Below, piece after piece: positions 1-10,400 of a stretch of 37,854 bases of DNA. The DNA comes from Flavobacteriales bacterium. GTDB taxonomy: Bacteria > Bacteroidota > Bacteroidia > Flavobacteriales_G > JALEGO01. The notes under the pieces are model-generated. The model searched no databases. It saw only the letters and a program-made list of their open reading frames with translations, and was not told the origin of the DNA. Where the stretch lies: NCBI GenBank assembly GCA_020629755.1, contig JAHDCS010000019.1, forward strand, positions 1 to 37,854. Reading direction: 5' to 3'. The translations under genes were made by a program, and so were the position numbers. Each line of letters starts with the position of its first letter. Within the stretch, counting starts at the first letter, position 1.

Positions 1-657
1 TTGCCCATGGGCCCAATCATACATAGGGTAGATACACCACTGGTCACCAGTTCGGTGGTGGCTAATATGTTTTATTCTGTACATTAACGGATCGCGCAAA
101 TGCATGTTTGGAGAGCTCATGTCAATCTTAGCTCGAAGTACACAATGCCCTTCTTTAAACGCGCCGTTTTTCATTTTTTCAAATAACAAAAGATTCTCTT
201 CAATAGATCGTTCTCTAAAAGGGCTGTTTTTTCCGACACTAGTCGGGGTGCCTTTCATTTCAGCGATCTGTTCTGCAGAAGAATCATCAACGTAAGCCAA
301 GCCTTTTTTAATTAGCGTTACAGCCCATTTGTATAATTGGTCAAAGTAATCAGAGGTATAATATACATCGGCCCATTTAAAGCCTAACCACTCAATGTCT
401 TTTTTGATGGCTTGTACGTATTCGTCGCTTTCTTTTTCAGGATTGGTATCGTCAAAACGCAAGTTTGTTTTGCCACCGTGTTTTTCGGCCATAGAAAAGC
501 TAATCCAAATGGCTTTGCAATGGCCAATATGCAAGTATCCATTGGGTTCTGGCGGAAATCGTGTTACAATTTCTTGATGCTTACCAGCTTTTAGATCAGC
601 GGTAATAATTTGGTCTATAAAGTGCCAAGGTTTTGAAAAATCACTTGAAACATCCAT
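1..657 (-). CDS. glnS: Glutaminyl-tRNA synthetase, N-terminal 219 residues (cut by window edge)
   Basis: Class I aminoacyl-tRNA synthetase that charges tRNA-Gln in the cytoplasm. The visible part begins at an ATG (655-657) and runs off the left edge, so the C-terminal catalytic half and anticodon-binding domains are missing. The nucleotide-binding signature [12 protein letters not shown] is at residues 35-46 (HIGH at 43-46), followed by the segment [11 protein letters not shown], typical of GlnRS and the related GluRS group. Later residues such as [15 protein letters not shown] fit the GlnRS active-site region. It lies 20 nt downstream of sppA on the same strand, so the two may be co-transcribed. 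Confidence is high for the GlnRS/GluRS family, and GlnRS is favoured by the N-terminal WHFIDQII segment. Confidence 0.93.
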   Translation of the reverse strand, partial: MDVSSDFSKPWHFIDQIITADLKAGKHQEIVTRFPPEPNGYLHIGHCKAIWISFSMAEKHGGKTNLRFDDTNPEKESDEYVQAIKKDIEWLGFKWADVYYTSDYFDQLYKWAVTLIKKGLAYVDDSSAEQIAEMKGTPTSVGKNSPFRERSIEENLLLFEKMKNGAFKEGHCVLRAKIDMSSPNMHLRDPLMYRIKHISHHRTGDQWCIYPMYDWAHGQ

Positions 658-677
658 GCTTGAATACAGTTTCTTTG

Positions 678-2435
678 TTACTCTACATTAATTTGATAAG
701 GCAATCGAGCCTGAACGCCCTTAAGCTTTTCAAGAGTCTGAATTTGCTTAAACACACTATAATGTTTACCTAAAGAAGACTTTAAAAAACGTTCTTTTAC
801 TTCCTGACCTGTTAATTGCTCTATAATGATCTGAAATGGATCTTTTTCTTTAGGATATTCTGCCACAGCATAATCTTCAAGATTAGCCAATTCAGCGGCT
901 CGTTTTATAGCTTTTTTCATCCCCCCAAACTCATCTATAAGGCCAATCTGTTTGGCATCTTCGCCACTCCAGACGCGCCCTTCGCCGATGCTGTCTACTT
1001 GTGCTACGCTCATGCTTCTGCCTTCAGCTACTTTGCCTATAAAGTCTTTGTAAATTTTCACTACGCCTTCTTGAATAATCATCCGTTCAGATTCACTTAA
1101 GGGCTTAGTTAAATCATAAATATCAGCATAGTTGCCGGTTTTAACACCATCAAAAGTCATCCCGAGTTTATTGTTGTAAAATTTCTGCATGTTAGGAATA
1201 ACACCAAATACGCCAATAGACCCAGTAATAGAATTTTCAGAGGCCAAAATTTCATTTGATTCACAGGCGATATAATACCCGCCACTTGCAGCAACATCTC
1301 CCATAGAGACTACCACAGGTTTTTCTTTTTTAGCCAAAGCCATCTCTCTCCAAATCACATCTGAGGCCAATGCACTTCCGCCACCAGAATTTACACGCAA
1401 GACAATGGCTTTAACCTCTTGGTCTTCTCGGGCATCTCGTATCATTTTAGAGACCGACTCAGAGCCAATAGTTTCATGATCTCCTTTGCCAGACTCTATC
1501 CCCCCATAAGCAAAAATCATTGCCACTTTATCCGCATCAGATTTTTCTTTTTTATTCACTTTGGCACTGTATTTTGACAAACAAATACTGGCAATTTTCT
1601 CATCTTCAGGCACATCAAGTAAGGTTTTGAAATGCGCAATAAGCTCGTCTTTATAAATCAGTTTGTCGACCAGTTTATTTTCAAGCGCATCGCTAGCCTC
1701 TCGGTTGCTGAGATTATCAGCCATGCCTTGTAGATTTTCAACAGAGATCCCTCTGCTTTGAGAAATTTCGCGAAGCATCTGATCCCATAAGTCTTGAACG
1801 TAAGTCATGGTTTGTTCTTTATTAGCCGCGCTCATCTTCTCTAAGATCAAGGGTTCAATGGCGCTTTTAAATTTACCATGACGAATAATTTGAGGCTCAA
1901 TGTCTAACTTTTCTAGCGTACCTTTAATAAAGGCTATTTGAGAGCGTAAGCCTGTAAACTCAACCATCCCTTCCGGAAATAAAAACACAGAATCTGCAAC
2001 ACTGCTCAAATAATAACTTTTATGCGAGTATACTTCTGCATAACTGTAAATAAATTTTCCGCTTTCTTTGAAATCTATTAAAGCATCTCTAAGTTCTTCA
2101 ACTGTAGCCATACCGGCCTCAATGAATGTGGCGGGTTCAATAAAGATACCTTTAATTTTATCGTCTGTTTTAGCAGCCTGAATACTGTTAAGAGTCTGGT
2201 ATAAGCCAATTTGCGCAATCGACTCCATGGTGACGGGATTAAAATTAGCCAGTGGATTATCGATAGATCTGTCTACAATAGGCGCCTCTAATTTAAGATG
2301 TAGAATAGAATTGTTTTTAACCTTAATACCATCAGATGAAGAAAACGAAGCAGAAATAGCTAAGAACACAGCAGCTAAAAGAAAAAATAAACAAAGTCCG
2401 AAAAAACTGGTAAAAACAAGCTTTAGAAATTTCAT
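678..2435 (-). CDS. sppA: Signal peptide peptidase SppA, 67K type
   Basis: Membrane-anchored serine protease of family S49 that degrades cleaved signal peptides. An N-terminal membrane segment spans about residues 5-30. Two S49 repeats follow, as in the long 67K form, and the 585-residue length fits that form. The likely catalytic lysine is K190 in the motif GKFKSAIEP, and the serine is S384 in AASGGYY. The open frame extends 28 codons further upstream, but that stretch is not signal-like and starts upstream of a good -7 element (TACTTTTG, minus strand, 2508-2501), so the ATG at 2435 is preferred. It is divergent from the GT5 gene and is followed after 20 nt by glnS. Two of the repeated GGGGGGAT octamers fall in this gene. 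Confidence 0.93.
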   Translation of the reverse strand: MKFLKLVFTSFFGLCLFFLLAAVFLAISASFSSSDGIKVKNNSILHLKLEAPIVDRSIDNPLANFNPVTMESIAQIGLYQTLNSIQAAKTDDKIKGIFIEPATFIEAGMATVEELRDALIDFKESGKFIYSYAEVYSHKSYYLSSVADSVFLFPEGMVEFTGLRSQIAFIKGTLEKLDIEPQIIRHGKFKSAIEPLILEKMSAANKEQTMTYVQDLWDQMLREISQSRGISVENLQGMADNLSNREASDALENKLVDKLIYKDELIAHFKTLLDVPEDEKIASICLSKYSAKVNKKEKSDADKVAMIFAYGGIESGKGDHETIGSESVSKMIRDAREDQEVKAIVLRVNSGGGSALASDVIWREMALAKKEKPVVVSMGDVAASGGYYIACESNEILASENSITGSIGVFGVIPNMQKFYNNKLGMTFDGVKTGNYADIYDLTKPLSESERMIIQEGVVKIYKDFIGKVAEGRSMSVAQVDSIGEGRVWSGEDAKQIGLIDEFGGMKKAIKRAAELANLEDYAVAEYPKEKDPFQIIIEQLTGQEVKERFLKSSLGKHYSVFKQIQTLEKLKGVQARLPYQINVE

Positions 2436-2500
2436 TTTTAATAAAATTTTAAGAGGGTTAATGATTTGAAAAACAGATGTTTTATCATGATTACTGGGTG

Positions 2501-2508
2501 CAAAAGTA
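2501..2508 (-). promoter_or_regulatory. Candidate -7 element for sppA (TACTTTTG)
   Basis: On the minus strand the sequence matches the Bacteroidota -7 consensus TAnnTTTG exactly. A perfect TTG -33 box at the usual distance is not present (TTAGTT is seen instead). A start here gives sppA a leader of about 60 nt. Confidence 0.45.
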
Positions 2509-2519
2509 ACAGAAATCAC

Positions 2520-2550
2520 TTGAATAGTAACTAAAATTTATGTATTTTTG
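2520..2550 (+). promoter_or_regulatory. Candidate promoter for the GT5 gene (TTG-N20-TATTTTTG)
   Basis: TTG at 2520-2522 and TATTTTTG at 2543-2550 are separated by 20 nt, an exact match to the Bacteroidota promoter layout. The -7 element overlaps the upstream ATG at 2540, which supports the downstream ATG at 2579 as the true start of the gene. It is divergent from the sppA -7 element 35 nt away. Confidence 0.6.
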
Positions 2551-2578
2551 CATACAGAAACCAACTAAAACTCTCAGT

Positions 2579-3397
2579 ATGCAAAAGGTAAAGGTTTTAT
2601 ACATCTCTCAAGAAATCCTTCCGTATAATAAAGTAGAAACGCAAATTGCAAAAGTAACAAGAGAACTTCCGCAACATGTCAATGAGACGCATGAAAAAGA
2701 TGTGCGTTTGTTCATGCCCAAATACGGTTCAATCAATGAAAGAAGATACCAATTACATGAAGTGATTCGTTTATCGGGGATGAATATGGTCATTGATGAT
2801 GTTGATTATCCTTTAATTATTAAGGTGGCGTCTGTACCTGATGCTAAAATGCAGGTGTACTTCATGGATAATGAAGAGCTCTTTACTAGAAAGTCAGTTT
2901 TCGGAGATGAGTCTACGCCTTTCTTTGCGGATAACCATACTAGAATGGTCTTTTTCTGTAGAAGTGTATTAGAAACAATTAATAAACTTGGCTGGGTACC
3001 AGATATTATTCATTGTAATGGGTGGATGACTTCTCTAATACCTGCGTACATCAAAAAGAATTATGCTGAAGAGTCTGTGTTTAAAAATGCAAAAATTGTA
3101 TTTAGTACTTACAATGCACTTGAAGGAGAGTTAGACACTAGTCTTTCTAAAATATCAGAATACGGGAATGTTTCTTCGGAGATGCTATCTGAAATTTCTG
3201 AACCAAACTGGGAAAACCTTACCAAGTATGCGGCTAAGTATTCAGATGGTGTTGTGTTAAGTTGTAACAATAATGTGATGGAAGATTATCTTAATAAAAA
3301 TAACATTCCGTTTGTGAAAGAAACTACGGGTGAAGATTTTGATAAAATCAACACCTTCTATGATAGTGTATACGTACCTTTAACCGTTGAGGTTTAA
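2579..3397 (+). CDS. Short GT5-family 'glycogen/starch synthase' domain protein, probably non-catalytic
   Basis: 272 residues matching only the N-terminal half of GT5 glycogen synthases, which are normally about 480 residues; the C-terminal nucleotide-sugar-binding Rossmann domain is absent. The N terminus follows the family pattern (YISQEILPYNK, then RLFMPKYGSINER, then DIIHCNGWMTSLIPAYIK at about residue 145). The family's KxGGL nucleotide-sugar motif is replaced by KVETQIAKV, so both glycines are gone. Glycogen synthesis therefore looks unlikely. Compact proteins of this kind are known from Bacteroidota, usually annotated as glycogen synthase. The ATG at 2579 was chosen over 2540 because of the promoter. 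The DUF4270 gene begins 17 nt downstream, suggesting an operon. The true function is unknown. Confidence 0.78.
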   Translation: MQKVKVLYISQEILPYNKVETQIAKVTRELPQHVNETHEKDVRLFMPKYGSINERRYQLHEVIRLSGMNMVIDDVDYPLIIKVASVPDAKMQVYFMDNEELFTRKSVFGDESTPFFADNHTRMVFFCRSVLETINKLGWVPDIIHCNGWMTSLIPAYIKKNYAEESVFKNAKIVFSTYNALEGELDTSLSKISEYGNVSSEMLSEISEPNWENLTKYAAKYSDGVVLSCNNNVMEDYLNKNNIPFVKETTGEDFDKINTFYDSVYVPLTVEV

Positions 3398-3414
3398 GCC
3401 TCATAGTATTTGGT

Positions 3415-4743
3415 ATGATTCAAAATAAATCTAAACCATGGTCATTTCTTTTGTTGATCATGGTTTTTTTTATGTCTTGTTCCAAAGACAGTTTAATGGG
3501 CGATCAAGCTACGGATGCAGCTTTAGCTAAATTTTCCTTTACAGATCACATTAAGCCTGTTATCAAAACAGTATTTCAGGATCCTTTTCCGAGTTATACC
3601 CAGCAGAATGCTGAGCTGATTGAATCAACTGGTGCGGCGCCACTTTATATGTTAGGAGGTATTCATGATGTAAACATAGGAACATCTACCTCCTCTCTTA
3701 TTTTACAAGTTGCCCCAGTTACCCTGACCTTAACAGCCGATCAATTAGCGGCCTACTCGGTTGATTCTCTAACACTTTCTTTAGACCACAGCAGCAGTTA
3801 TGGCTATGCCTCTTCGCCCATGGCGTTTAGGGTGCATCAAATAACCCAAGAGCTTATCTCTTCAGACGATTATTTAACCAATGCTGTTCCTGAATTTAAT
3901 CCAGTGCCTATTGCCTCTACTCAAAGTCAAGTTTTTGATTTTACCGATAGTGTCATCACCGATTCAGTAGCGGCACCGCCTCAGCTAAGAATACCATTAC
4001 CCACTGATTTTGGCGATGCTTTAGTGGCCCAATCCTTAGCTGGAGAATCAGCGTTTTTATCTGAGTTTAAAGGATTATTCTTAACCTTAGATACACAGTT
4101 AATCTCAATCCCTCAACAAGGTCAAGTGTATAGTTTTGATATTTTTAGTGTGTATTCGGGTATTACGGTGTATTTGTCTGATGATAACGGCACAGAGATC
4201 TCTCTTCGATACCCCATCAAGTCTGATGGTGTTAATTTTCAAAGTTTTAAGCATAATTACCATCCCGCCGTATTCAATCAAATTAATTTAGACACTAGTG
4301 CATCAACGACCTATTTAACGTCTATGCAAGGTTTAATACCAGTTGTAAGCATTGATGATTTGGATGTGCTGAACAATGATTCTATATTCATAGCCAAAGC
4401 AAGTTTAATAGTTGAGCAAGAAGCCTCTTCAGAGTTTCCGACCCTATCTGTACACAATCAGCTAATGATTGTAGAGAAAGACACCAACACCACTTTTGGC
4501 TTTAGAAATATTTTAGATGCTTCTCTTGGGCTTTCTCACACGGACGGATCGTATGATATTTCGAGCAATACGTACACCTTTAATATCACCCGTTATTTGC
4601 AAGATAAAATACAAACAGGTGCGCCGATTGAATTTTATATTCATGCCAATCGTTTAGGGCTTTATGATCCGGCCATCACTATTTTTAATAATGCGCTCTC
4701 TAAACCAAGATTAGAAGTGTATTACAGTAAAATCAATCATTAA
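3415..4743 (+). CDS. DUF4270-type lipoprotein
   Basis: 442 residues. A lipoprotein signal peptide ends at C22 (hydrophobic SFLLLIMVFFMSC), so the protein is probably tethered to the outer or inner membrane. The body is rich in beta-strand-like Ser/Thr/Leu segments with no recognisable catalytic motif. The region after the signal (KFSFTDHIKPVIKTVFQDPFPSY) and the C-terminal pattern (YTFNITRYLQDKI, then LEVYYSKI) agree with DUF4270, a Bacteroidota family of unknown function often found beside the short GT5 protein and glmS, as here. It lies 17 nt after the GT5 gene and 51 nt before glmS. Family assignment is by recognition of context and pattern, not by a search. Confidence 0.75.
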   Translation: MIQNKSKPWSFLLLIMVFFMSCSKDSLMGDQATDAALAKFSFTDHIKPVIKTVFQDPFPSYTQQNAELIESTGAAPLYMLGGIHDVNIGTSTSSLILQVAPVTLTLTADQLAAYSVDSLTLSLDHSSSYGYASSPMAFRVHQITQELISSDDYLTNAVPEFNPVPIASTQSQVFDFTDSVITDSVAAPPQLRIPLPTDFGDALVAQSLAGESAFLSEFKGLFLTLDTQLISIPQQGQVYSFDIFSVYSGITVYLSDDNGTEISLRYPIKSDGVNFQSFKHNYHPAVFNQINLDTSASTTYLTSMQGLIPVVSIDDLDVLNNDSIFIAKASLIVEQEASSEFPTLSVHNQLMIVEKDTNTTFGFRNILDASLGLSHTDGSYDISSNTYTFNITRYLQDKIQTGAPIEFYIHANRLGLYDPAITIFNNALSKPRLEVYYSKINH

Positions 4744-4794
4744 TACAAGGCTCTAAAACATTTTTTTGTAAGTTGTAATCAGAATTGAATTTCT

Positions 4795-6633
4795 ATGTGT
4801 GGAATTGTAGGTTATATAGGTGAAAAACAAGTGTATCCATTCTTAATTAAAGGCTTAAAAAGGCTCGAGTATAGAGGATATGATAGCGCAGGAGTGGCGT
4901 TGCTAAATGGCGATATAAAACTTTACAAGTGTAAAGGTAAAGTAGCAGATCTTGAAAAGATAACCAAAGATCAAGATACAAAAGGGTCTATTGGTATTGG
5001 ACATACCCGTTGGGCTACACACGGACTGCCTAATGATGTCAATGCACATCCGCATTTTTCAGATTCTAAATCTATTGTGATGATTCACAACGGTATTATA
5101 GAAAATTATACAGCGCTAAGAAAAACATTAGAATCAAGAGGCTATACCTTTAGAAGTGAAACCGATAGCGAAGTGCTTTTAAATTTGATTGAAGACGTAC
5201 AAAAAAAAGAAAAACTTCCGCTAAATGAAGCAGTTCGAATAGCGCTATCAGAAGTGGTAGGCGCATACGCCATTGTGCTTTTTTCAAAAGAAAATCCAGA
5301 TCAGCTCATCGCGGCTAAAAAAGGCAGCCCACTTGTTATTGGGATTAGCAAAGATGAATATTTTTTAGCGTCTGATGCTACGCCAATTGTTGAATACACC
5401 CGAGAGGTTGTGTATTTAGAAGATTTAGAAATCGCCACTATTTCAAGAAAAGAGGGGCTTAAAATTGTCACGATTAAAAATCAGGAAATCACCCCTTATA
5501 TTCATGCCTTAGAGCTACAGATTGAAGCCTTAGAAAAAGGAGGCTATGAACATTTCATGCTCAAAGAAATTTATGAGCAGCCCCGATCTATTAAAGATAG
5601 TATGCGTGGACGTATTTCTGAGGATGGCTCAAGAGTAGCCTTGGGGGGTATTAAAGACTACGAAGATAAAATACTAGCTGCAAGGCGTATTATTATTATT
5701 GCTTGTGGCACCTCATGGCACGCCGGGCTTGTAGCAGAGTATTTATTTGAAGATTTTGCCCGCATCCCCGTTGAGGTAGAGTATGCCTCTGAGTTTAGAT
5801 ACAGAAACCCTGTAATTTATGAGGATGATGTTATTATTGCCATCTCGCAATCAGGTGAAACGGCTGATACACTTGCGGCCATTGAGCTTGCTAAAAGTCA
5901 AGGCGCTACTGTTATTGGGGTTTGCAATGTTGTAGGTTCTTCAATTGCTCGTGCCACCCATGCGGGGTCATATACCCACGCAGGGCCAGAGATTGGGGTG
6001 GCGTCTACCAAAGCCTTTACCGCACAGGTGACCGTTTTGACCTTGATGGCCTTAAGTTTGGGTCGTAAAAAAGGAACGTTGCCTGATCAGCGCTTTAACC
6101 GCCTAGTAGACGATCTTAAAAAGATACCTAGCAAAATAGAAAAGGTGCTGAAACAAAACGATAAAATTGAGCGCTTAAGTAAACTGTTTTTTGACGCCAC
6201 AAACTTTTTATATTTAGGCAGAGGTTACAGTTTTCCGGTTGCTTTAGAAGGCGCTTTAAAACTCAAAGAGATATCGTATATTCATGCAGAAGGATATCCA
6301 GCAGCAGAAATGAAACACGGCCCTATTGCGCTTATTGATGAACAGATGCCTGTGGTGGTTATTGCCCCTCGTGCTACGCATTATGAAAAAGTCGTGAGTA
6401 ATATTCAAGAAATTAAAGCCCGAAAAGGGGTCGTGATAAGTATAGTCACACAAGGCGATAAGGTGGTTAGTGAAATTGCTGATCATTGCATCGAAGTGCC
6501 CGATACCGATGAGGCATTAATGCCTTTGATTTCATCAGTGCCACTTCAATTGCTCTCGTATCATATTGCATTATTAAGAGAATGCAATGTTGATCAGCCA
6601 CGTAATTTGGCTAAATCTGTGACGGTAGAATAA
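4795..6633 (+). CDS. glmS: Glutamine--fructose-6-phosphate aminotransferase (isomerizing)
   Basis: Makes glucosamine-6-phosphate from fructose-6-phosphate and glutamine, the first step toward UDP-GlcNAc for peptidoglycan and LPS. The protein has the full family length of 612 residues. Met1 is followed by the nucleophile Cys2 (CGIVGYIG) of the class II glutamine amidotransferase domain (about 1-220), with RWATHG and HNGIIENY motifs. Two SIS isomerase domains follow (about 285-420 and 455-600), with SQSGETADT and the C-terminal end NLAKSVTVE typical of GlmS. The 51-nt upstream gap shows no glmS ribozyme, which would be unusual outside Firmicutes, and no clear promoter, so it may be read from the GT5 promoter. 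A TSUP gene follows after 3 nt. Confidence 0.97.
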   Translation: MCGIVGYIGEKQVYPFLIKGLKRLEYRGYDSAGVALLNGDIKLYKCKGKVADLEKITKDQDTKGSIGIGHTRWATHGLPNDVNAHPHFSDSKSIVMIHNGIIENYTALRKTLESRGYTFRSETDSEVLLNLIEDVQKKEKLPLNEAVRIALSEVVGAYAIVLFSKENPDQLIAAKKGSPLVIGISKDEYFLASDATPIVEYTREVVYLEDLEIATISRKEGLKIVTIKNQEITPYIHALELQIEALEKGGYEHFMLKEIYEQPRSIKDSMRGRISEDGSRVALGGIKDYEDKILAARRIIIIACGTSWHAGLVAEYLFEDFARIPVEVEYASEFRYRNPVIYEDDVIIAISQSGETADTLAAIELAKSQGATVIGVCNVVGSSIARATHAGSYTHAGPEIGVASTKAFTAQVTVLTLMALSLGRKKGTLPDQRFNRLVDDLKKIPSKIEKVLKQNDKIERLSKLFFDATNFLYLGRGYSFPVALEGALKLKEISYIHAEGYPAAEMKHGPIALIDEQMPVVVIAPRATHYEKVVSNIQEIKARKGVVISIVTQGDKVVSEIADHCIEVPDTDEALMPLISSVPLQLLSYHIALLRECNVDQPRNLAKSVTVE

Positions 6634-6636
6634 ATC

Positions 6637-7374
6637 ATGGAAGAAGGGCTGCTGATTTTTGTAGGCCTTCTGGTGGGCGTTATAAATGCAGTAGCGGGTA
6701 GCGGATCAGCTATAGTGTTGCCGGTGCTTATTTTTCTGGGGTATCCGCCACAAATTGCAAATGCAACAAATCGATTAGGTATTTTAGGACAAACGCTAGT
6801 GAGTTCTCTGGTGTTTATGCGTAATAAATCTTTAAAAGCATCTATGTTTATTAAGGTTGTGCCGGGTGTTATAGGGGCTCTTTTGGGGGCATTTCTAGTG
6901 CAACAACTAAGCAATGATTTTTTACTTGGTTTTATTAAAGCAGTTTTAGTAGTTGTTTTTTTAGGGGGGATTGGGTTTTTATTTCTTAAAAAAAATGCGG
7001 ACGCAAAAGCAAATGTTCAAGGGGGGGTACTGGGTGTTTTATTTTTCTTTTTTGGCGTGTATGGCGGATTTATTCAGGTCGGATTAGGGCTTGTGATTGT
7101 GGGGTTATTGCACTTTGTGTTTAAGATGGATTTATTAAAAGTAAATGTGCTTAAAAATGCGCTTGTATTAACGTATACAATTTTTGTGGTATTGTATTTC
7201 GGGGGGATGGGGCTTATAGATTATAAAGCAGGTTCTTTGCTCGCTATAGGCCAGATGATTGGTGGTTATTTAGGCGCCAAAGCGCTTTATGTAGAAAGAT
7301 TTTCTAAGTGGATTCGGGTGTTGTTTTTTATCATGTTGAGTTTTTGTGTGGGGATGTTGTTTGTGGAAGTTTGA
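6637..7374 (+). CDS. TSUP-family (TauE/SafE) membrane permease
   Basis: 245 residues, almost entirely hydrophobic, with about seven or eight predicted membrane segments in two homologous halves. The N terminus (LLVGVINAVAGSGSAIVLPVLIFLGYPPQIANATN) is the classic TSUP signature; the second half has the paired YGGFIQVGLGLVIVGLL segment. Family members export sulfite, sulfoacetate or related organosulfur anions, but the substrate cannot be told from sequence. Its start lies 3 nt after the glmS stop, so it is probably co-transcribed with glmS. Two GGGGGGAT octamers lie in the gene, both encoding Gly-Gly-Ile/Met. Confidence 0.9.
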   Translation: MEEGLLIFVGLLVGVINAVAGSGSAIVLPVLIFLGYPPQIANATNRLGILGQTLVSSLVFMRNKSLKASMFIKVVPGVIGALLGAFLVQQLSNDFLLGFIKAVLVVVFLGGIGFLFLKKNADAKANVQGGVLGVLFFFFGVYGGFIQVGLGLVIVGLLHFVFKMDLLKVNVLKNALVLTYTIFVVLYFGGMGLIDYKAGSLLAIGQMIGGYLGAKALYVERFSKWIRVLFFIMLSFCVGMLFVEV

Positions 7375-7415
7375 AAAAGGCTTTTATATCCCACCCAAAA
7401 AACATATATTCAAGT

Positions 7416-10400
7416 ATGGTAAGGAGATGTTGTTTTTTTATACTTTTTGTTTTTTCAGCAGCTCTTTTTAGCCAAGAGCTTTGTGTGTCTGATCAAATTT
7501 ATCATCTTAATAAGACACTTAATTCTGGGGTAGAGTCAGAGGTAGATTTTGAAGCATGGATGAGCAAAGTTATTGCAAGAAAAATGACTCAAAAATCAGG
7601 GCATGAAAAACTCTATAGGTTGCCAGTTGTTTTTCATATGTTATCAAACACATCTATTACGCCTGAGTATATACAAAAATTAGTTGAACATGCTAATGAC
7701 TATTTAAGAAAGCAAGTGGAGGAAGCGCAAAATGATGATCGTGCTGTGGATTTAAACATTGAATTAACTTTAGCAAAATATGGGCCCAATAATGAGTTGT
7801 TAACAGAATTAGGTATTCATAGATTTAATCCTTCAGATTCAACATCTTTTCCCTTACCTCCATACAGTACTACAAGTTTAAAGCTTTATAGAAAGGTGAT
7901 GCCAAAAACAAAGTGGAATTTTAATGAATATGTAAACATTTGGGTGATTCCATTATCAAACCAAGGAGTTATGGGTTACGCATCATTCCCAAACATTGGA
8001 AATTTTATTATTTTAAATGAAGATTTCTTAGTTACAGGATTAAATAACATATCACATGAATTTTTCTATGGAAGACTTTTAGCGCATGAATTTGGACACT
8101 ATGTGAGTCTGTTTCATTTATGGGGGAACTCTATTTTACGAAAAAATATTATCCCTTGTCTTTTTTCTACAGATTATTGTGACGACACACCTCAACAAGC
8201 CAATTCAACGGCTTATTGTAATCAAATAAAAAAAACCTGTGGATCTGTTGATATGATCGAAAATATGATGGACTATTCTGAGTGCAAATATATGTTTACT
8301 CAAGATCAAAAAAATAGAGTCCGTGCAACTCTAGAAGAAAGAAAAAATAGGAAAGGGCTCTTAAATTCAACAAAAATCGGCCTAGATACATGTGGTATGA
8401 TAGTATCAGTAAAAACGACAAATACTACAGATGTGTTCTCTTCTGATGGCACGGCTACAGTCTTGGTAAACGGAGGCACCCCCCCTTATCAAATTCAATG
8501 GAGTACTGGCTTAAATCAGGTTTCTATTGGTGGGTTATCGGCAAATGAGCAATATAGTGTAACGGTTCATGATGATAATAACTGCCCAAGCACTGGTTAT
8601 GGAGATGTAGAATCTGATTGTAATATTACAGCAGAAGTGAATATTCTTTCTTATGAAACAAGCTTTGCTAAACACAACGGTGTTGCGGAAGTGATAAATA
8701 TCACAGGAGGCACACCCCCTTATAATTTTTTATGGGAAAATGGAGAGACCAGCCAAATAGCTACTAAACTGAATAAAATACACGCTGATGTATTTATATC
8801 TGATCAAACAGGATCATGTTATGTTCAAATACCTATTCGAAAACGTAATCAAAATTACTGTGATGAAGTTGTCTTTCAACCTAGAGGGATATTGGAATGG
8901 GATGTGTTTCCAAGTCCTATAAACAGTAATTGGCTTACAGCACGATATACAATAATAAATGCACATTTAATATCAAACCTTGCCTTTAATAATAATCAAA
9001 TTGATCATGATAGTATACATCAAAGCATTAGGATTCATACAGGTGCTCCTACAAACTCTTATCATTTAAATGTATCATTTGATTTAAGTAATGCAGTTGA
9101 TTCATCTGTTCAAAATTGCGCTTTTGACTATCCTGTTTTTATAAATGATTCTAATTGTAATCAATCATCTCTAGAAAATATTTTAACTCAACAGGTTAAT
9201 CCTTCTATTTTTGGAGCTAGAGACGGTTCAATTCATTGTAATGATACAAATTATAATTATCAATGGAGTACTGGAGAAACTACACCAAACTTATTAAACA
9301 TCCCCGCTGGACTTTATAGGGTTACAATCTCTAGCGACTTGAATTGCCACAAAGTAAAACAGTTTATTTTAAAATCTGAATTTAACATCTGTGGTGACCC
9401 TTTGTTACGTATGTCAGAACCTTTAATTCAAGATAATGATGAATTTGATATTCAGGCTATTCAAGTTGGCGACTCTTTGGCTAAAGTTTATATTAAAGAC
9501 GGTTACCCTGGTTATAAAATTGCTTGGAGTTCAGGTGATTCTAATCAAGTAGCATCTGGTTTAGATCCAGGTGATTATTATGTTACTGTTATAGATAACT
9601 CTGGCCTAGGATGTGAGCTTGTTGATGTTGTTATTATAGTTCCTGTGGCCACAGGAATTTTAGACTGTTCTTCTTCTCAAGCGATTTCATGCGATCAAAC
9701 GTTATCGGTAGCGTCTTCTTCTGATGGGTCTAATGTTGATGCGTATAGCTGCAATAACTGGTCTGAAACCGGTCCGGAGCGCGTATTTACTTATACACCT
9801 GCATCTGATGGAGCTTTCTCTGCAAAACTTTCAAACTTTTCGGGGGCAGATCTTGATGTTTATATTTTAGGCAGTTGTGATCCGGATGATTGTATAGGAA
9901 CGACGGATTCAGATTCTGCATATTTTTCTGGGGGGATAGCTGGAACCACCTATTATATCGTTATTGATGCGGATGCCGGATCTGGGGTTGCTTGTGATTT
10001 AACGCTCTCTTGTTATGCAGTAGATTCTACAAGTAACAATACCTGCGCGATTGAAGTGATGGTCGATGTTACTCCTGAAAGCGGAGCGGGCTTAAATGAC
10101 GGGATGGCTGATGCCACGCAAACAGGCGCTTCTCTTTTTTCATATCAATATTATACGCTCGCAGATTCCTTAATAAGCAATACAGACCCTACGGGTAATT
10201 TAGCACCAGCAGATTACTATGTAGTAGGATACGATAATGCGATTAGTGGATGTTCCGATACAGCTTATTTCACAATTGAGGCTTTCAGCGCAGATACGAG
10301 TCAAAATCCTCAAGATTCTTGTCTGCTTTCTGTGAACATCATTCCAACACATCCTACCACAAGTATAAGTAACGATGGCAGTCTTTTAGCGGAAGTTACT

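Noticed and set aside
3388-3403. Small inverted repeat TGAGG/CCTCA between the GT5 and DUF4270 genes
   Set aside because: Only 5 bp with no U-tract, and the two genes look co-transcribed.
4744-4794. Possible glmS ribozyme before glmS
   Set aside because: The gap is only 51 nt, far too short for the ribozyme fold, and it shows none of its conserved core.
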